Shown here one piece after another: positions 43,746 to 51,570 of a stretch of DNA of 64,000 bases. Within the stretch, counting starts at the first letter, position 1; each line of letters begins with the position of its first letter. Below the pieces are notes generated by a model. The model was not told where the DNA came from. It worked only from the letters and a program-made list of their open reading frames with translations, and did not search any database. The translations under genes and the position numbers were made by a program. The stretch comes from Roseicella frigidaeris. Lineage in GTDB: Bacteria > Pseudomonadota > Alphaproteobacteria > Acetobacterales > Acetobacteraceae. The stretch is from positions 186,843 to 250,842 of the forward strand of contig NZ_QLIX01000002.1 of the NCBI RefSeq assembly GCF_003258945.1, given 5' to 3'.

Positions 43746-44577
43746 GGGAGAGCCCCCGCGACTTCAGCCAGGTGCGCAGCCCGAAGCGCTCCGGCACGGC
43801 GAGCTGCCGCGCGGCATTCTCCGACCAGGCGCAGCCCTCCGGCCTCGGGCCATGGATCTCGGGGTAGCGCGGCTTCGCCGGCGGCCGGGCGGCGTCATAG
43901 GCGGGCAGCGCGGCCTCGAGGCCGCTGTCGTCATACCGCTCGCGGTGCACGACGACCGGTTGCGGCAGCCGCGGCGAGAGCCAGTTCCGCGCCCCGGCGG
44001 GAAAGCCGAGGGTCAGCCCGGCCACCGGGAAGACACCCTCCGGCAGGGCGCAGAGCGGGCCGATCTTCTCGACGTGGTTGCGCACATAGGAGATCGGGCA
44101 GGTGCCGAGCCCGAGCGCCTCGGCGGCCATGACGGCGAAGCCGAGGGCGAGCGCCGCATCCGCCGTGGCGTTGAGGAAGGTGTCGACATTATCGTTGGCA
44201 TGCGCACGGCCATGATGCGCGCACAGCCGCCGGCCGCGCCGCACATCGCCGCAGAAGAGCAGGAAGACCGGCGCCTGCTTGATCCAGTCCATGCCGGTGA
44301 TCCAGTCGGCGATTCGCGCGATGCGCGCCGCGTCGCGGAGGACGACGATGGCGTATTGCTGCAGGTCGGACTTGCTCGGCGCCGATTGCGCGCCGGCCAG
44401 CAGGGTCTGCAGCAGCGGCTCGGGCACCGGATCCGGCGCGTAGCGGCGGGTCACCCGCCGGTCGAGCAGCGCGGCGAGGCCGGCCGGCACCTCCGGCAGC
44501 GGGGTGAAGGGCAAGGGCGCCTCGGGCGCCACGCCATAGCGGCCGCGGATCAGCCGCTCCGGATCATTCTCGGACAT
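43738..44577 (-). CDS. Nitroreductase family flavoprotein
   Basis: This FMN-dependent NAD(P)H oxidoreductase is 279 aa. The start is MSENDPERLIRGRYGVAPEA. The FMN-binding signature DRRVTRRYAPDPVPEPLLQ and the segment GAQSAPSKSDLQQYAIVVL are conserved. A second FMN segment is MAAEALGLGTCPISYVRNH, followed by VFPVAGLTLGFPA. The extended C-terminal arm places it near the NfsA-like group. Native substrate is unknown; quinones, nitro compounds or flavins are possible. Confidence 0.88.
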   Translation of the reverse strand: MSENDPERLIRGRYGVAPEAPLPFTPLPEVPAGLAALLDRRVTRRYAPDPVPEPLLQTLLAGAQSAPSKSDLQQYAIVVLRDAARIARIADWITGMDWIKQAPVFLLFCGDVRRGRRLCAHHGRAHANDNVDTFLNATADAALALGFAVMAAEALGLGTCPISYVRNHVEKIGPLCALPEGVFPVAGLTLGFPAGARNWLSPRLPQPVVVHRERYDDSGLEAALPAYDAARPPAKPRYPEIHGPRPEGCAWSENAARQLAVPERFGLRTWLKSRGLSLD

Positions 44578-44643
44578 TGCCGCGGCAGCATGGCAGGGGA
44601 TGCCGGAGGGCGCGAGCCCCCGGCCGTCCGAATCCCGCATCGA

Positions 44644-44667
44644 CGGACCGGCCGCCCGGCCGGTCCG
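44644..44667. repeat. Strong GC hairpin between VOC and nitroreductase genes
   Basis: Arms CGGACCGGCCG and CGGCCGGTCCG (11 bp, perfect) flank two bases. A second small stem, CGCGCC-ttat-GGCGCG, lies at 44685-44700. Both are in the 172-bp gap after the VOC gene, in the direction of its transcription. There is no T-run, so factor-independent termination is uncertain; the structure may protect mRNA ends. Confidence 0.45.
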
Positions 44668-44749
44668 CGGCCTCGGTGGGGCCCCGCGCCTTATGGCGCG
44701 AAGCCAGGCCGACCGGCGGCGTGCGCCTGGCCTTCGAGGGCCATCGGCC

Positions 44750-45151
44750 TCAGCGCTTCGCCCAGGGGTCGTAGGTGCCGAAATGCCAGAGATGCCCCTC
44801 CGGGTCGCGGCAGGAATAGCTGCGCCCGCCATAGGCCTCGTCCTTCAGCGGCGCCACCACCTCCGCCCCCTCGCGCACCGCCCGGGCATGGTGCGCATCG
44901 GCATCCTTCACCACGATATAGGCGCTCTGCGTCACATGGCCGGCGGGCGGGTACTGGATGGAGCCGCTGCCCTCCTCGCGCGCGTTGCCCAGCATGATCA
45001 TGCCGCTGCCGAAGATGAGCTGGGCATGCGCCACGCCACCATCTTCGTCCTGGTAGACCGCGTGACGGGTGAAGCCGAAGGCGCGGCAGAGCCAGTCCAC
45101 CGCCGTCGCCGCGTCGCGGTAGGGCAGGGTGGGGATGATGGTGGCGGGCAT
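44750..45151 (-). CDS. VOC family protein (glyoxalase/bleomycin-resistance fold)
   Basis: This is a 133-aa vicinal oxygen chelate protein. It begins MPATIIPTLPYRDAATAVDW, and the motif WLCRAFGFTRHAVYQDEDG is characteristic of the PhnB/YdeE-like subgroup. The second half has SAYIVVKDADAHHARAVREG and ends in RDPEGHLWHFGTYDPW, the usual metal-site strand. The function is unknown; members include resistance proteins and metal-dependent lyases. The gene is alone on the minus strand. Confidence 0.87.
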   Translation of the reverse strand: MPATIIPTLPYRDAATAVDWLCRAFGFTRHAVYQDEDGGVAHAQLIFGSGMIMLGNAREEGSGSIQYPPAGHVTQSAYIVVKDADAHHARAVREGAEVVAPLKDEAYGGRSYSCRDPEGHLWHFGTYDPWAKR

Positions 45152-45209
45152 GGCTGCAATTCCTGTGGCGAGGCAAGCTGGCGCATCGAAGGCGCCCCCC
45201 TTCCATAGC

Positions 45210-47267
45210 CTATTCCGCGCACACCACCCACGCATCCGCGACTGTCACGCCTTGATTCTCGGCATGGATGATCAGCGGGTTGATCTCCGCCTCCCGGATA
45301 TCCGGCCGGGCGGCGAGGCGCGAGACCGCCGCCACCGCTCGCGCCAGCGCCGGCAGGTCGCCGCGCGGCAGGCCGCGCCAGCCGGCCAGCGGCCGCAGCC
45401 CCTGCACCTCGGCGATCATCGCCATGGCCTCGGCCTCGTCCACCGGGGCGAGTCGGAGGGTGACGTCGCGGAACAGCTCGGCGGCGATCCCGCCGGTGCC
45501 GAGCAGCACCACCGGCCCCACCTCCGGGTCGCGGCGGAAGCCGAGGATCGCCTCGCCCAGCCCCTTGACCATGGGCTGCACCAGGAAGCCCGTCAGCCGC
45601 GCCGCGGGCGCCATCCGGGCGACGCGGCCCTGCATCGCCGCCGCCTCCTGCCGCAGGGTCGCGGCATCGGGGAGGTTGAGCCGGACGCCGCCGAGCTCGG
45701 TCTTATGGGCGAGGTCGGGGGAGAGGATCTTCAGCGCCACCGGCCAGCCCAGCCCCTCGGGCGGCGCATCCTCCGGGCCGCGCAGCACGGCGAAGGGGCT
45801 GTCGAGGCCGAGCGCGGCGAAAAGCCGGCGCGCCGCCGCCTCGTCCGGGCGGTCGGGCAGGGCATGCGCGATGGCGGGCAGCGCCGGCTCGGGGCGAGGC
45901 GCCCGCCAGTCGCACCAGGCGCGCACCGCATCCGCCGCCGATTCCGGGGTGCGGAAGGCGGGGATGCCGGCCTCGGCCAGCAGCCGCAGCGAGGCATCGG
46001 CCTGCGGCACCAGGAAGGCGGCGATCGGCTTGGCGCCGCCCGCCTCCCGCGCCCGCAGGATGCCGGCGACCGCGTCCTGCGGCTTGAACTGCGCCGAGGA
46101 GCCGATGACCGAGAGGACGAGATCGGTGTCGGCGGCCGCCTGCAGCGCGTCGATCGCCGCCGCCACCCGCTCCGGCCGCGCCCCGGCCAGGGTGAGGTCG
46201 AGCAGCCGTCCGTGATGCGCGATGCCGGCGGCGTCGAGCCTCGCCGCCGCCGCCGCATCCGGCGCCCGGGCCTCGATGCCGGCGACGCCGAGGCAATCGA
46301 CCAGCATGGCGCCGCCGCCGCCCGTCGTCGTCGTCACGCCGACCGCGCGATGGACCTGCGCCGGCGGCCGCCGGCCGATCAGCAGCGGCGGCAGCTCGAT
46401 CAGCGCCTCGAGCGTCGTCACCCGGGCGATGCCATGGGCGCGGAAGAAGGCCTCGGCCGCGGCGTCGGAGCCGGCCAGCGCGCCGGTATGGCTGGTCGCC
46501 AGCTCGGCGCCATAGGGCGAGCGGCCGAGCTTGTAGGCGATGACCGGCTTGCCGGCGGCATGGGCGCGGCGGGCGAGCGCCGCATAGTGTTCCGGCCGGC
46601 GGATCGCCTCCAGGAACAGCAGGATGGCCTCCACCTGCGGATCGTCGACCAGCAGCCCGGCGATCTCGCCGGCGGTGAGGTCGGCCTCGTTGCCGGTGCC
46701 GACGATATGCGAGAAGCCGATGCCGCGGGCGGCGCCGCGCGACATGATGGCGCCCATCATGGAGCCGGACTGGCTGACCAGGGCGATGCGCCCGGCCGGC
46801 AGCGTCTCGGCCTCCAGCGCCGCGTTGACCGAGCAGGCGATGCGGTCGTTCAGGTTGACCACGCCCATGGAATTGGGGCCGAGGATGCGCAGCCCGGCGC
46901 GGCGCGCGGTCTCGACCAGCCTCGCCTGCAGCGCCGCGCCCTCCGGCCCCGATTCCGCGAAGCCGTCGGCCAGCACCCCGGCCGCGGCGATGCCCTTGGC
47001 GGCGACGGCCTGCACCACGCCTTCGACATGCGGCGTGTTCAGCAGGATATAGGCGAAATCCACCTCGCCCGGGATGTCGCCGACGCTCGGATAGGCGCGG
47101 GCGCCCAGCACCTCGGATTCGCGCGGATGCACCGGCAGCACCTCGCCGGCATAGCCATGCTTGCGGAGGTAGAGCTGCGCCCGCGCGGTCAGCCGCTTCG
47201 GATCGGAGGAGGCACCGATGAGGGCGATGCGGCGCGGCTGGAAGAGCGCGCGGTGGAGCGGGTGCAT
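45210..47267 (-). CDS. Acetate--CoA ligase (ADP-forming)-type acyl-CoA synthetase
   Basis: This enzyme links an acyl-CoA thioester to ATP synthesis or use through a phosphohistidine. The 685-aa single chain joins both subunits: CoA-binding (about 1-140, LFQPRRIALIGASSDPKR), ligase (150-300) and ATP-grasp (about 470-685, GLGWPVALKILSPDLAHKTE). The phosphohistidine loop ATSHTGALAGSDAAAEAFF is intact (His260), in contrast to the Pat-type protein at 35110. No GNAT domain is present. Substrate may be acetate or other short or aryl acids. Confidence 0.9.
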   Translation of the reverse strand: MHPLHRALFQPRRIALIGASSDPKRLTARAQLYLRKHGYAGEVLPVHPRESEVLGARAYPSVGDIPGEVDFAYILLNTPHVEGVVQAVAAKGIAAAGVLADGFAESGPEGAALQARLVETARRAGLRILGPNSMGVVNLNDRIACSVNAALEAETLPAGRIALVSQSGSMMGAIMSRGAARGIGFSHIVGTGNEADLTAGEIAGLLVDDPQVEAILLFLEAIRRPEHYAALARRAHAAGKPVIAYKLGRSPYGAELATSHTGALAGSDAAAEAFFRAHGIARVTTLEALIELPPLLIGRRPPAQVHRAVGVTTTTGGGGAMLVDCLGVAGIEARAPDAAAAARLDAAGIAHHGRLLDLTLAGARPERVAAAIDALQAAADTDLVLSVIGSSAQFKPQDAVAGILRAREAGGAKPIAAFLVPQADASLRLLAEAGIPAFRTPESAADAVRAWCDWRAPRPEPALPAIAHALPDRPDEAAARRLFAALGLDSPFAVLRGPEDAPPEGLGWPVALKILSPDLAHKTELGGVRLNLPDAATLRQEAAAMQGRVARMAPAARLTGFLVQPMVKGLGEAILGFRRDPEVGPVVLLGTGGIAAELFRDVTLRLAPVDEAEAMAMIAEVQGLRPLAGWRGLPRGDLPALARAVAAVSRLAARPDIREAEINPLIIHAENQGVTVADAWVVCAE

Positions 47268-47379
47268 GGCGTTTCCCCCTGGGACATTGCCCTGGCCGGC
47301 CTGGACCGGCGGGCAACCCTGCCCCATGCCGGGCTTGCGGCAGATGCCGCAGGCAGGACGGCCGCTGGTGCCGTCGCTA

Positions 47380-47483
47380 CCCGTTGCCCTGCCGCGGCGC
47401 CGCCGCGGCAGGCTGTGACGTGCCCTGGGCCCCTTGCGAATCATGGGCCCCCCGCGACGGCGCGAAGCGACGTCGTGGGGAGT
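47380..47483 (-). repeat. Family A double-hairpin repeat, copy 2 (behind the SDR gene stop)
   Basis: This begins directly at the SDR stop codon in the direction of that gene. Stem 1 pairs CGTCGTGGGG with CCCCGCGACG through G:T pairs, and the conserved GCACGTCACAGCCT segment follows. Stem 2 is perfect with 10-bp arms (TGCCGCGGCG-c-CGCCGCGGCA at 47390-47410), then GGGCAACGGG. It lies between the SDR gene and the start of the acyl-CoA synthetase gene, both on the minus strand. Confidence 0.75.
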
Positions 47484-48395
47484 TCAGAGCGGATCCCAGG
47501 AGAAGACCTCGCCCGAGCGCTCGAGCGGGATGAAGAAGCTCTTCAGCGCCGGCAGCGCATGCTCGGCCAGGCTCTCCGGCGTCCAGCCCTCGCTGCTGTG
47601 GATGCCACGGATCGGCCGGTTCTGGCTGAACAGGAACAGCTCGTTCATGCGCGGGCCGAAGATCTGGCCGTTGACCTCCTTGGCGGCGTCGGAGGCGAGG
47701 AAGACCGCGAGCGGCGCGTTCTTCTCCGGGCCCATGCGCATGATCTTCTCGACGCGCGCCTTCTGCTCCGGCGTCTCGGCCGGGATGGAGCTGGTCATGC
47801 GGCTCCAGGCGAAGGGCGCGAGGCAGTTGGAGCGGACGTTGTAGCGCTTCATGTCGAGCGCGATCGACTTCGACAGGGCGCAGATGCCGAGCTTCGCCGC
47901 CGAGTAGTTCGCCTGGCCGAAATTGCCGATCAGGCCGGAGGTCGAGGTGATGTGGACGAAGGCGCCGCTCTCCTGCTTGCGGAAATGCGTCGCCGCGTGC
48001 CGCGACATGTAGAAGGAGCCGTTGAGGTGGACGCCGATCACCGCGTCCCATTCCTCCGGCGTCATGCGGTGGAAGATCTGGTCGCGCAGAATGCCGGCAT
48101 TGTTCACGACGATGTCGATGCGGCCGAAATGGTCGAGCGCCGCCTGGACGATCTTGCCGGCGCTCTCCCAGGAGGAGACGCTCTCGGTGCTGATCTCGGC
48201 CTGGCCGCCGCGCTGCTCGATGATCTGCTTGGTCTGCTGCGCCGGGGTCGCGGACTGGCCCTCGCCGGAGAGCGAGGCGCCGATGTCGTTGATGATGACC
48301 TTGGCGCCGGCCTGCGCCATGTCCAGCGCAATCTCGCGCCCGATGCCGCCCCCCGAACCGGTGACGACCGCGACCTTACCGTCCAGCATGCCCAT
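47484..48395 (-). CDS. SDR family oxidoreductase
   Basis: This short-chain dehydrogenase/reductase is 303 aa. The cofactor motif is KVAVVTGSGGGIGREIALDM, with NNAG in IVVNNAGILRDQIFHRM. The catalytic set is Ser in VHITSTSGLIGNFGQ, then Tyr and Lys in ANYSAAKLGI. The phrase ILRDQIFHRMTPEEWDAVI is typical of the 3-hydroxyacyl-CoA dehydrogenase-like branch found in peroxisomal multifunctional enzymes. A C-terminal extension of about 45 residues follows. It is likely a lipid or acyl-CoA dehydrogenase, though the substrate is not known. Confidence 0.92.
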   Translation of the reverse strand: MGMLDGKVAVVTGSGGGIGREIALDMAQAGAKVIINDIGASLSGEGQSATPAQQTKQIIEQRGGQAEISTESVSSWESAGKIVQAALDHFGRIDIVVNNAGILRDQIFHRMTPEEWDAVIGVHLNGSFYMSRHAATHFRKQESGAFVHITSTSGLIGNFGQANYSAAKLGICALSKSIALDMKRYNVRSNCLAPFAWSRMTSSIPAETPEQKARVEKIMRMGPEKNAPLAVFLASDAAKEVNGQIFGPRMNELFLFSQNRPIRGIHSSEGWTPESLAEHALPALKSFFIPLERSGEVFSWDPL

Positions 48396-48523
48396 GATGG
48401 CGCTTCCTCTCCCGCAGATGCGTAGGTGGCTAATCGTAGCCCCGCCGGCGCGGCGCGTGAAGCGGGGGTGGCTATCCCCCGGCAGGGGGGCGCCTATGCT
48501 GGCCGGGCAGGAGGAGACGGCAC

Positions 48524-48931
48524 ATGGAGAAGGGACCGCATTACGCGAAGGGCCGGGAGATCCGGCGGCAGCTCCTCGGGGAGCGCACGGTCGAGCGGAT
48601 GGCGCAGACCGTCTACGACGACCCGATGATGAACAAGTTCGGCGACTACGCCTCGGAGGCCGTCTTCGGCATGCTCTGGGGGAGGCCGGGCCTCGACCTC
48701 AAGACGCGGGCGCTGATCTGCGTCGTCTCCGACACCGCGACGCATGCCTGGCCGGAGCTGAAGATCCATCTGCGCATGGCCCGCAACATGGGCTGGACCG
48801 AGGAGGAGCTGAGCGAGGCGCTGCTGCACATGGGCGGCTATGTCGGCCTGCCCTCGGTGCGCGAGGGGCTGCTGGTGGCGCGCGAGCTGTTCCGCGAGAT
48901 GCGCGAGGAGGGCGAGGGCGCCGCGCCCTGA
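48524..48931 (+). CDS. Carboxymuconolactone decarboxylase family protein
   Basis: This 135-aa protein has the CMD/AhpD-like helical fold. It begins MEKGPHYAKGREIRRQLLGE. The core YASEAVFGMLWGRPGLDLKT and ALICVVSDTATHAWPELKIH matches 4-carboxymuconolactone decarboxylase-like proteins. The redox CxxC pair of AhpD is absent, so peroxidase-type activity is unlikely. The position equivalent to the decarboxylase active His is in DTATHAWPELKIHLRMARN. No other aromatic-degradation gene is near, so the role is open. A good ribosome site (GGAGGAG) precedes the start. Confidence 0.88.
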   Translation: MEKGPHYAKGREIRRQLLGERTVERMAQTVYDDPMMNKFGDYASEAVFGMLWGRPGLDLKTRALICVVSDTATHAWPELKIHLRMARNMGWTEEELSEALLHMGGYVGLPSVREGLLVARELFREMREEGEGAAP

Positions 48932-48972
48932 GCCTGGAGCAGCGAGCCTGGAGCAGCGAGCCTGGAGCAGCC
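48931..48972. repeat. Three tandem 14-bp repeats
   Basis: AGCCTGGAGCAGCG occurs three times in tandem with a single change in the last base of the third unit. The run begins at the last base of the stop codon of the CMD-family gene. It opens the 319-bp non-coding stretch 48932-49250, which otherwise consists of a long hairpin, a family B repeat and part of a family C repeat. Confidence 0.8.
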
Positions 48973-49026
48973 TCCGGTTACGCCCGTTCACGGCGGATCC
49001 CCGGTCGCCGGGCGGCGGGCCGGAGT

Positions 49027-49070
49027 CTAGGGCACTTCTCCTGAACCGGTGTTCAGGGGAAGTGCCCTAG
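49027..49070. repeat. Long inverted repeat bounded by CTAG
   Basis: Two 20-bp arms, CTAGGGCACTTCTCCTGAAC and GTTCAGGGGAAGTGCCCTAG, differ at one position and flank the 4-nt loop CGGT. Transcripts in either direction would form a strong stem. No T-run follows. It could be a small mobile-repeat remnant, since CTAG also borders the family C elements. Confidence 0.7.
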
Positions 49071-49077
49071 CAAGCTG

Positions 49078-49137
49078 GAGGGTTGCGCCCGGCGTCCGAG
49101 CAGAGGCAGGACGGTGGAACCGTCCCGCGCTCGGCAT
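49078..49137. repeat. Family B hairpin repeat, copy 2
   Basis: This shares GGAGGGTTGCGCCCGGCG and the stem GGACGGT-gga-ACCGTCC (49109-49125) with copy 1 at 37931-37988, and ends in GCGCTCGG in both. The middle segment differs, as expected for a diverging dispersed repeat. No gene stop codon abuts this copy. Confidence 0.6.
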
Positions 49138-49154
49138 GGGGCGGACCCGCCGAG

Positions 49155-49219
49155 ACGCGCGATCAAACAATGGCCTGGACCGTGATCCGTGACCCCGTGT
49201 GGCCGGATCATGGTCTAGG
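49155..49219 (+). repeat. Family C repeat, partial copy 1
   Basis: This contains the conserved GCGATCAAACAA segment and the family inverted repeat: arms CCTGGACCGTGATCCG (49174-49189) and CGGATCATGGTCTAGG (49204-49219) around a 14-nt loop. The upstream half of the element, seen in the copies at 55.4 kb, is missing. It lies just upstream of the purine deaminase gene and may contribute to its 5' untranslated region. Confidence 0.7.
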
Positions 49220-49250
49220 AGAGGGGGCGATCCGCTTCGGAGCCTGCCGC

Positions 49251-49733
49251 ATGACCGATCCCGATCCCCTCGCCGCCCGCCATATGCGGCGGGCGCTCGC
49301 GCTGGCCTGCGACTCCGTCGCGGCGGGGGGAGGCCCCTTCGGCGCGGTCATCGCCCGCGGCGCGGAGCCCGTCGCCGAGGGGACCAACCGGGTGACGGAG
49401 ACGCTCGACCCGACGGCGCATGCCGAGATCACCGCCATCCGCCGCGCCTGCGCCGCGCTCGGGCGCTTCGACCTGCGCGGCCTCACCCTCTATTCGAGCT
49501 GCGAGCCCTGCCCGATGTGCCTCGCCGCCATCCACTGGGCGCGGCTCGACGCGGTGCGCTTCGCCGGCAGCCGGGAGGATGCCGCGGCGGCTGGGTTCGA
49601 CGACGCGCTGCTCTACCGCGAGGTGGCGCTGCCGCCGGAGCGGCGCAGCGTCCCGGCCCTCCGGCTGCTGGCGGCGGAGGGGCGGCGGCCCTTCGAGGCC
49701 TGGCTCGCCAGGCCGGACCGCGTGCCCTACTGA
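49251..49733 (+). CDS. Guanine deaminase-like (CDA family) nucleoside/base deaminase
   Basis: This zinc-dependent deaminase of the cytidine deaminase fold is 160 aa from ATG 49251; the frame is open further upstream only through repeat DNA. The zinc site is complete: His57 and Glu59 in TAHAEITAIRRA, and Cys87 and Cys90 in SCEPCPMCLAAI. The length and the C-terminal segment AGSREDAAAAGFDDALLY resemble GuaD (guanine deaminase, 156 aa) more than TadA. A role in purine salvage is likely. No other purine genes are adjacent. Confidence 0.85.
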   Translation: MTDPDPLAARHMRRALALACDSVAAGGGPFGAVIARGAEPVAEGTNRVTETLDPTAHAEITAIRRACAALGRFDLRGLTLYSSCEPCPMCLAAIHWARLDAVRFAGSREDAAAAGFDDALLYREVALPPERRSVPALRLLAAEGRRPFEAWLARPDRVPY

Positions 49734-49750
49734 CGCGTCCCCTTGCCGGG

Positions 49751-49849
49751 CCTGGACCATGATCCGCTCACACAGGTCCACGGATCAGGGTCCAGGCCGC
49801 TGCTTGATCGCGCGAGGCACGCCTTCGGTGAGTCCGCCCCGGGCGATCA
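49751..49849 (-). repeat. Family C repeat, copy 2 (supplies the HerA-like gene stop codon)
   Basis: Read on the minus strand it begins TGATCGCCCG, of which TGA is the stop codon of the HerA-like gene. The sequence then follows the family order and ends in the inverted repeat: arms at 49751-49766 and 49781-49796 (16 bp, one mismatch) around a 14-nt loop. The purine deaminase gene ends just before it on the other strand. Confidence 0.72.
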
Positions 49850-51319
49850 GGCCGCCGCGGCGTCCGGATCGCCCGGGGCGGTTTCCCAGCCGGGCCCGAT
49901 CAGGGTGACGACCCGGCGCCCGGCCGCGTCCGGCCGGCAGGCGATGGCGCCCTGCTTCTCCAGGAATTCGAGCGCGGAGCGGCCGCGGCCGCGCGAGACG
50001 CTGCCGAGCACCCGGGCGATGGCGAGGTCCGAGGGACAGGGCGCCGCCTCCAGCGCCGCGCGCGCCAGCAGCAGATAGGCGCCCTGGCGGTCCTCCGGCA
50101 GGGCGGCGGCCAGGGCCAGCGCCTCCGGCCATTCCGGCCGCGCCTCCAGCGCCTCGCCCACGCCCGCCAGCACCGTCATCAGCAGGCGGCGGAAGGCGGG
50201 CAGGTCGAGCGGCCGGCCCGGCAGCATCTCGATGCGGCAGCGGAGCTGGAAATCCTGCAGCAGCGCCTGCGCCGGGCGGAAGGCGGCGCCAGGATCCTCG
50301 AGGATGCTCCGGAGGATGGCGAGCTGGGCGCGGCGGCGCGCCGCCGCCTCCTCGGCCGTCGGCGGCGGCAGGGCGGAGGGCGCCGCCGGGCGGGCGGCGG
50401 CGAGCTGCGCCAGGATGTCGGGCGGCGGCGCGGCGGGGGGGCGGCGCAGGCGCGGCGCCTCCGCCGGCGCGGCGGCGAGGATGAGGGCGCGGGCCTCCTC
50501 GACCGGGGTCTCGGGCAGCGGCATCAGCCCGGGGCCGGCGCCGCGGCTCTCGGTCTCGACCGCGCCCACCCGCACGGCGAGCGGGCGCCGCGCCAGGGCC
50601 GGGCCGAGCGCCATGAAGCGGCCGCGCTCGAGGTCGCGGAACATCTCCGCCTGCCGCTTCTCCATCCCCAGCAGGTCGGCGGCGCGCGCCATGTCGATAT
50701 CGAGGAAGGTGCGGCCCATCAGGAAATTGCTTGCCTCCGCCGCGACGTTCTTGGCCAGCTTGGCCAGGCGCTGGGTGGCGATGACGCCGGCGAGGCCCCG
50801 CTTGCGGCCGCGGCACATCAGGTCGGTCATGGCGCCGAGCGAGGCGCGCCGTGCCTCCTCCGCGACATCGACGCCGCCGGCCGGGGCGAAGAGCTGCGCC
50901 TCGTCCACCACGACGAGGAGCGGCGTCCAGAAGGGGCGGTCGGCGGCGAAGAGGCCGTCGAGGAAGGCGGCGGCGCGGCGGAGCTGGCCCTCGATCTCGA
51001 CGCCTTCGAGGTTCAGCACCACCGAGACGCGGTGCTGCCGCACCCGTTCGGCGGCCAGCGCCAGACCGGCCTCGGTCTGCTCGGCGGCGTCGATGACGAG
51101 ATGGCCGTAGCGCTCGGCCAGCGAGACGAAATCGCCCTCCGGGTCGATCACGGCCTGCTGCACGAAAGGGGCGCTGCGCTCCAGCAGCCGGCGCAGGAGA
51201 TGCGACTTGCCGCAGCCGGAATTGCCCTGGACGAGCAGGCGGGTGGCCAGAAGCTCCTCCAGGTCCAGCAATGCCGGCTGGCCATTGTCCCTGTGCCCAA
51301 GATCGATGCTGACCGCCAT
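49847..51319 (-). CDS. HerA-like (DUF87) ATPase without a NurA partner
   Basis: This is a predicted FtsK/HerA-superfamily ATPase of 490 aa. The Walker A motif is VQGNSGCGKSHLLRRLL (residues 32-39), the typical HerA segment AVIDPEGDFVSLAERYG follows, Walker B is PLLVVVDEAQLFAP (Asp139-Glu140), and a sensor region reads GVIATQRLAKLAKNVAAEA. The last 200 residues are alanine/proline-rich and helical, and I do not recognise a known domain. The stop codon lies within a family C repeat. No NurA, Mre11 or Rad50 gene is near, so a DNA-end resection role is not supported. Confidence 0.82.
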   Translation of the reverse strand: MAVSIDLGHRDNGQPALLDLEELLATRLLVQGNSGCGKSHLLRRLLERSAPFVQQAVIDPEGDFVSLAERYGHLVIDAAEQTEAGLALAAERVRQHRVSVVLNLEGVEIEGQLRRAAAFLDGLFAADRPFWTPLLVVVDEAQLFAPAGGVDVAEEARRASLGAMTDLMCRGRKRGLAGVIATQRLAKLAKNVAAEASNFLMGRTFLDIDMARAADLLGMEKRQAEMFRDLERGRFMALGPALARRPLAVRVGAVETESRGAGPGLMPLPETPVEEARALILAAAPAEAPRLRRPPAAPPPDILAQLAAARPAAPSALPPPTAEEAAARRRAQLAILRSILEDPGAAFRPAQALLQDFQLRCRIEMLPGRPLDLPAFRRLLMTVLAGVGEALEARPEWPEALALAAALPEDRQGAYLLLARAALEAAPCPSDLAIARVLGSVSRGRGRSALEFLEKQGAIACRPDAAGRRVVTLIGPGWETAPGDPDAAAA

Positions 51320-51481
51320 CCCGTCCCTGGATCGCCGAAGTGGTGCCGCCCCGGCATCCTGGCCCGGCCTTCCCGACCCGGGGGCGGGACAGGGGCGGGG
51401 CGACGGGCGGATGCGGGCGTGACGCAGGCCGGCGCCGGGCCGTGGCCCGCCGGCTGGCCCTGGGTCTAGCCCGCAAGCCGC

Positions 51482-51517
51482 CCGGAAGGAACACCGGAAG
51501 GAACACCGGAAGGAACA
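51482..51517. repeat. Three perfect tandem 12-bp repeats
   Basis: CCGGAAGGAACA occurs three times without change, in the 251-bp intergenic region between the divergent HerA-like and CheZ-like genes. Each unit holds a GGAAGGA purine run that resembles a ribosome site. The remainder of the region shows no clear promoter, although a good ribosome site (AGGGAGG) lies at 51561-51567. Confidence 0.8.
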
Positions 51518-51570
51518 GACGGGAGGCGGGTGTTCACCGGCAGGAAAGACGTGATCGGCTAGGGAGGCGC

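Noticed and set aside
49083-49250. N-terminal extension of the deaminase gene by 56 codons
   Set aside because: The extension is encoded by family B and C repeats, and ATG 49251 gives the normal GuaD-like length.
48931-51517. Possible CRISPR array from the short tandem repeats
   Set aside because: The repeats are 12 and 14 bp with no spacers between them and no cas gene lies in the window.
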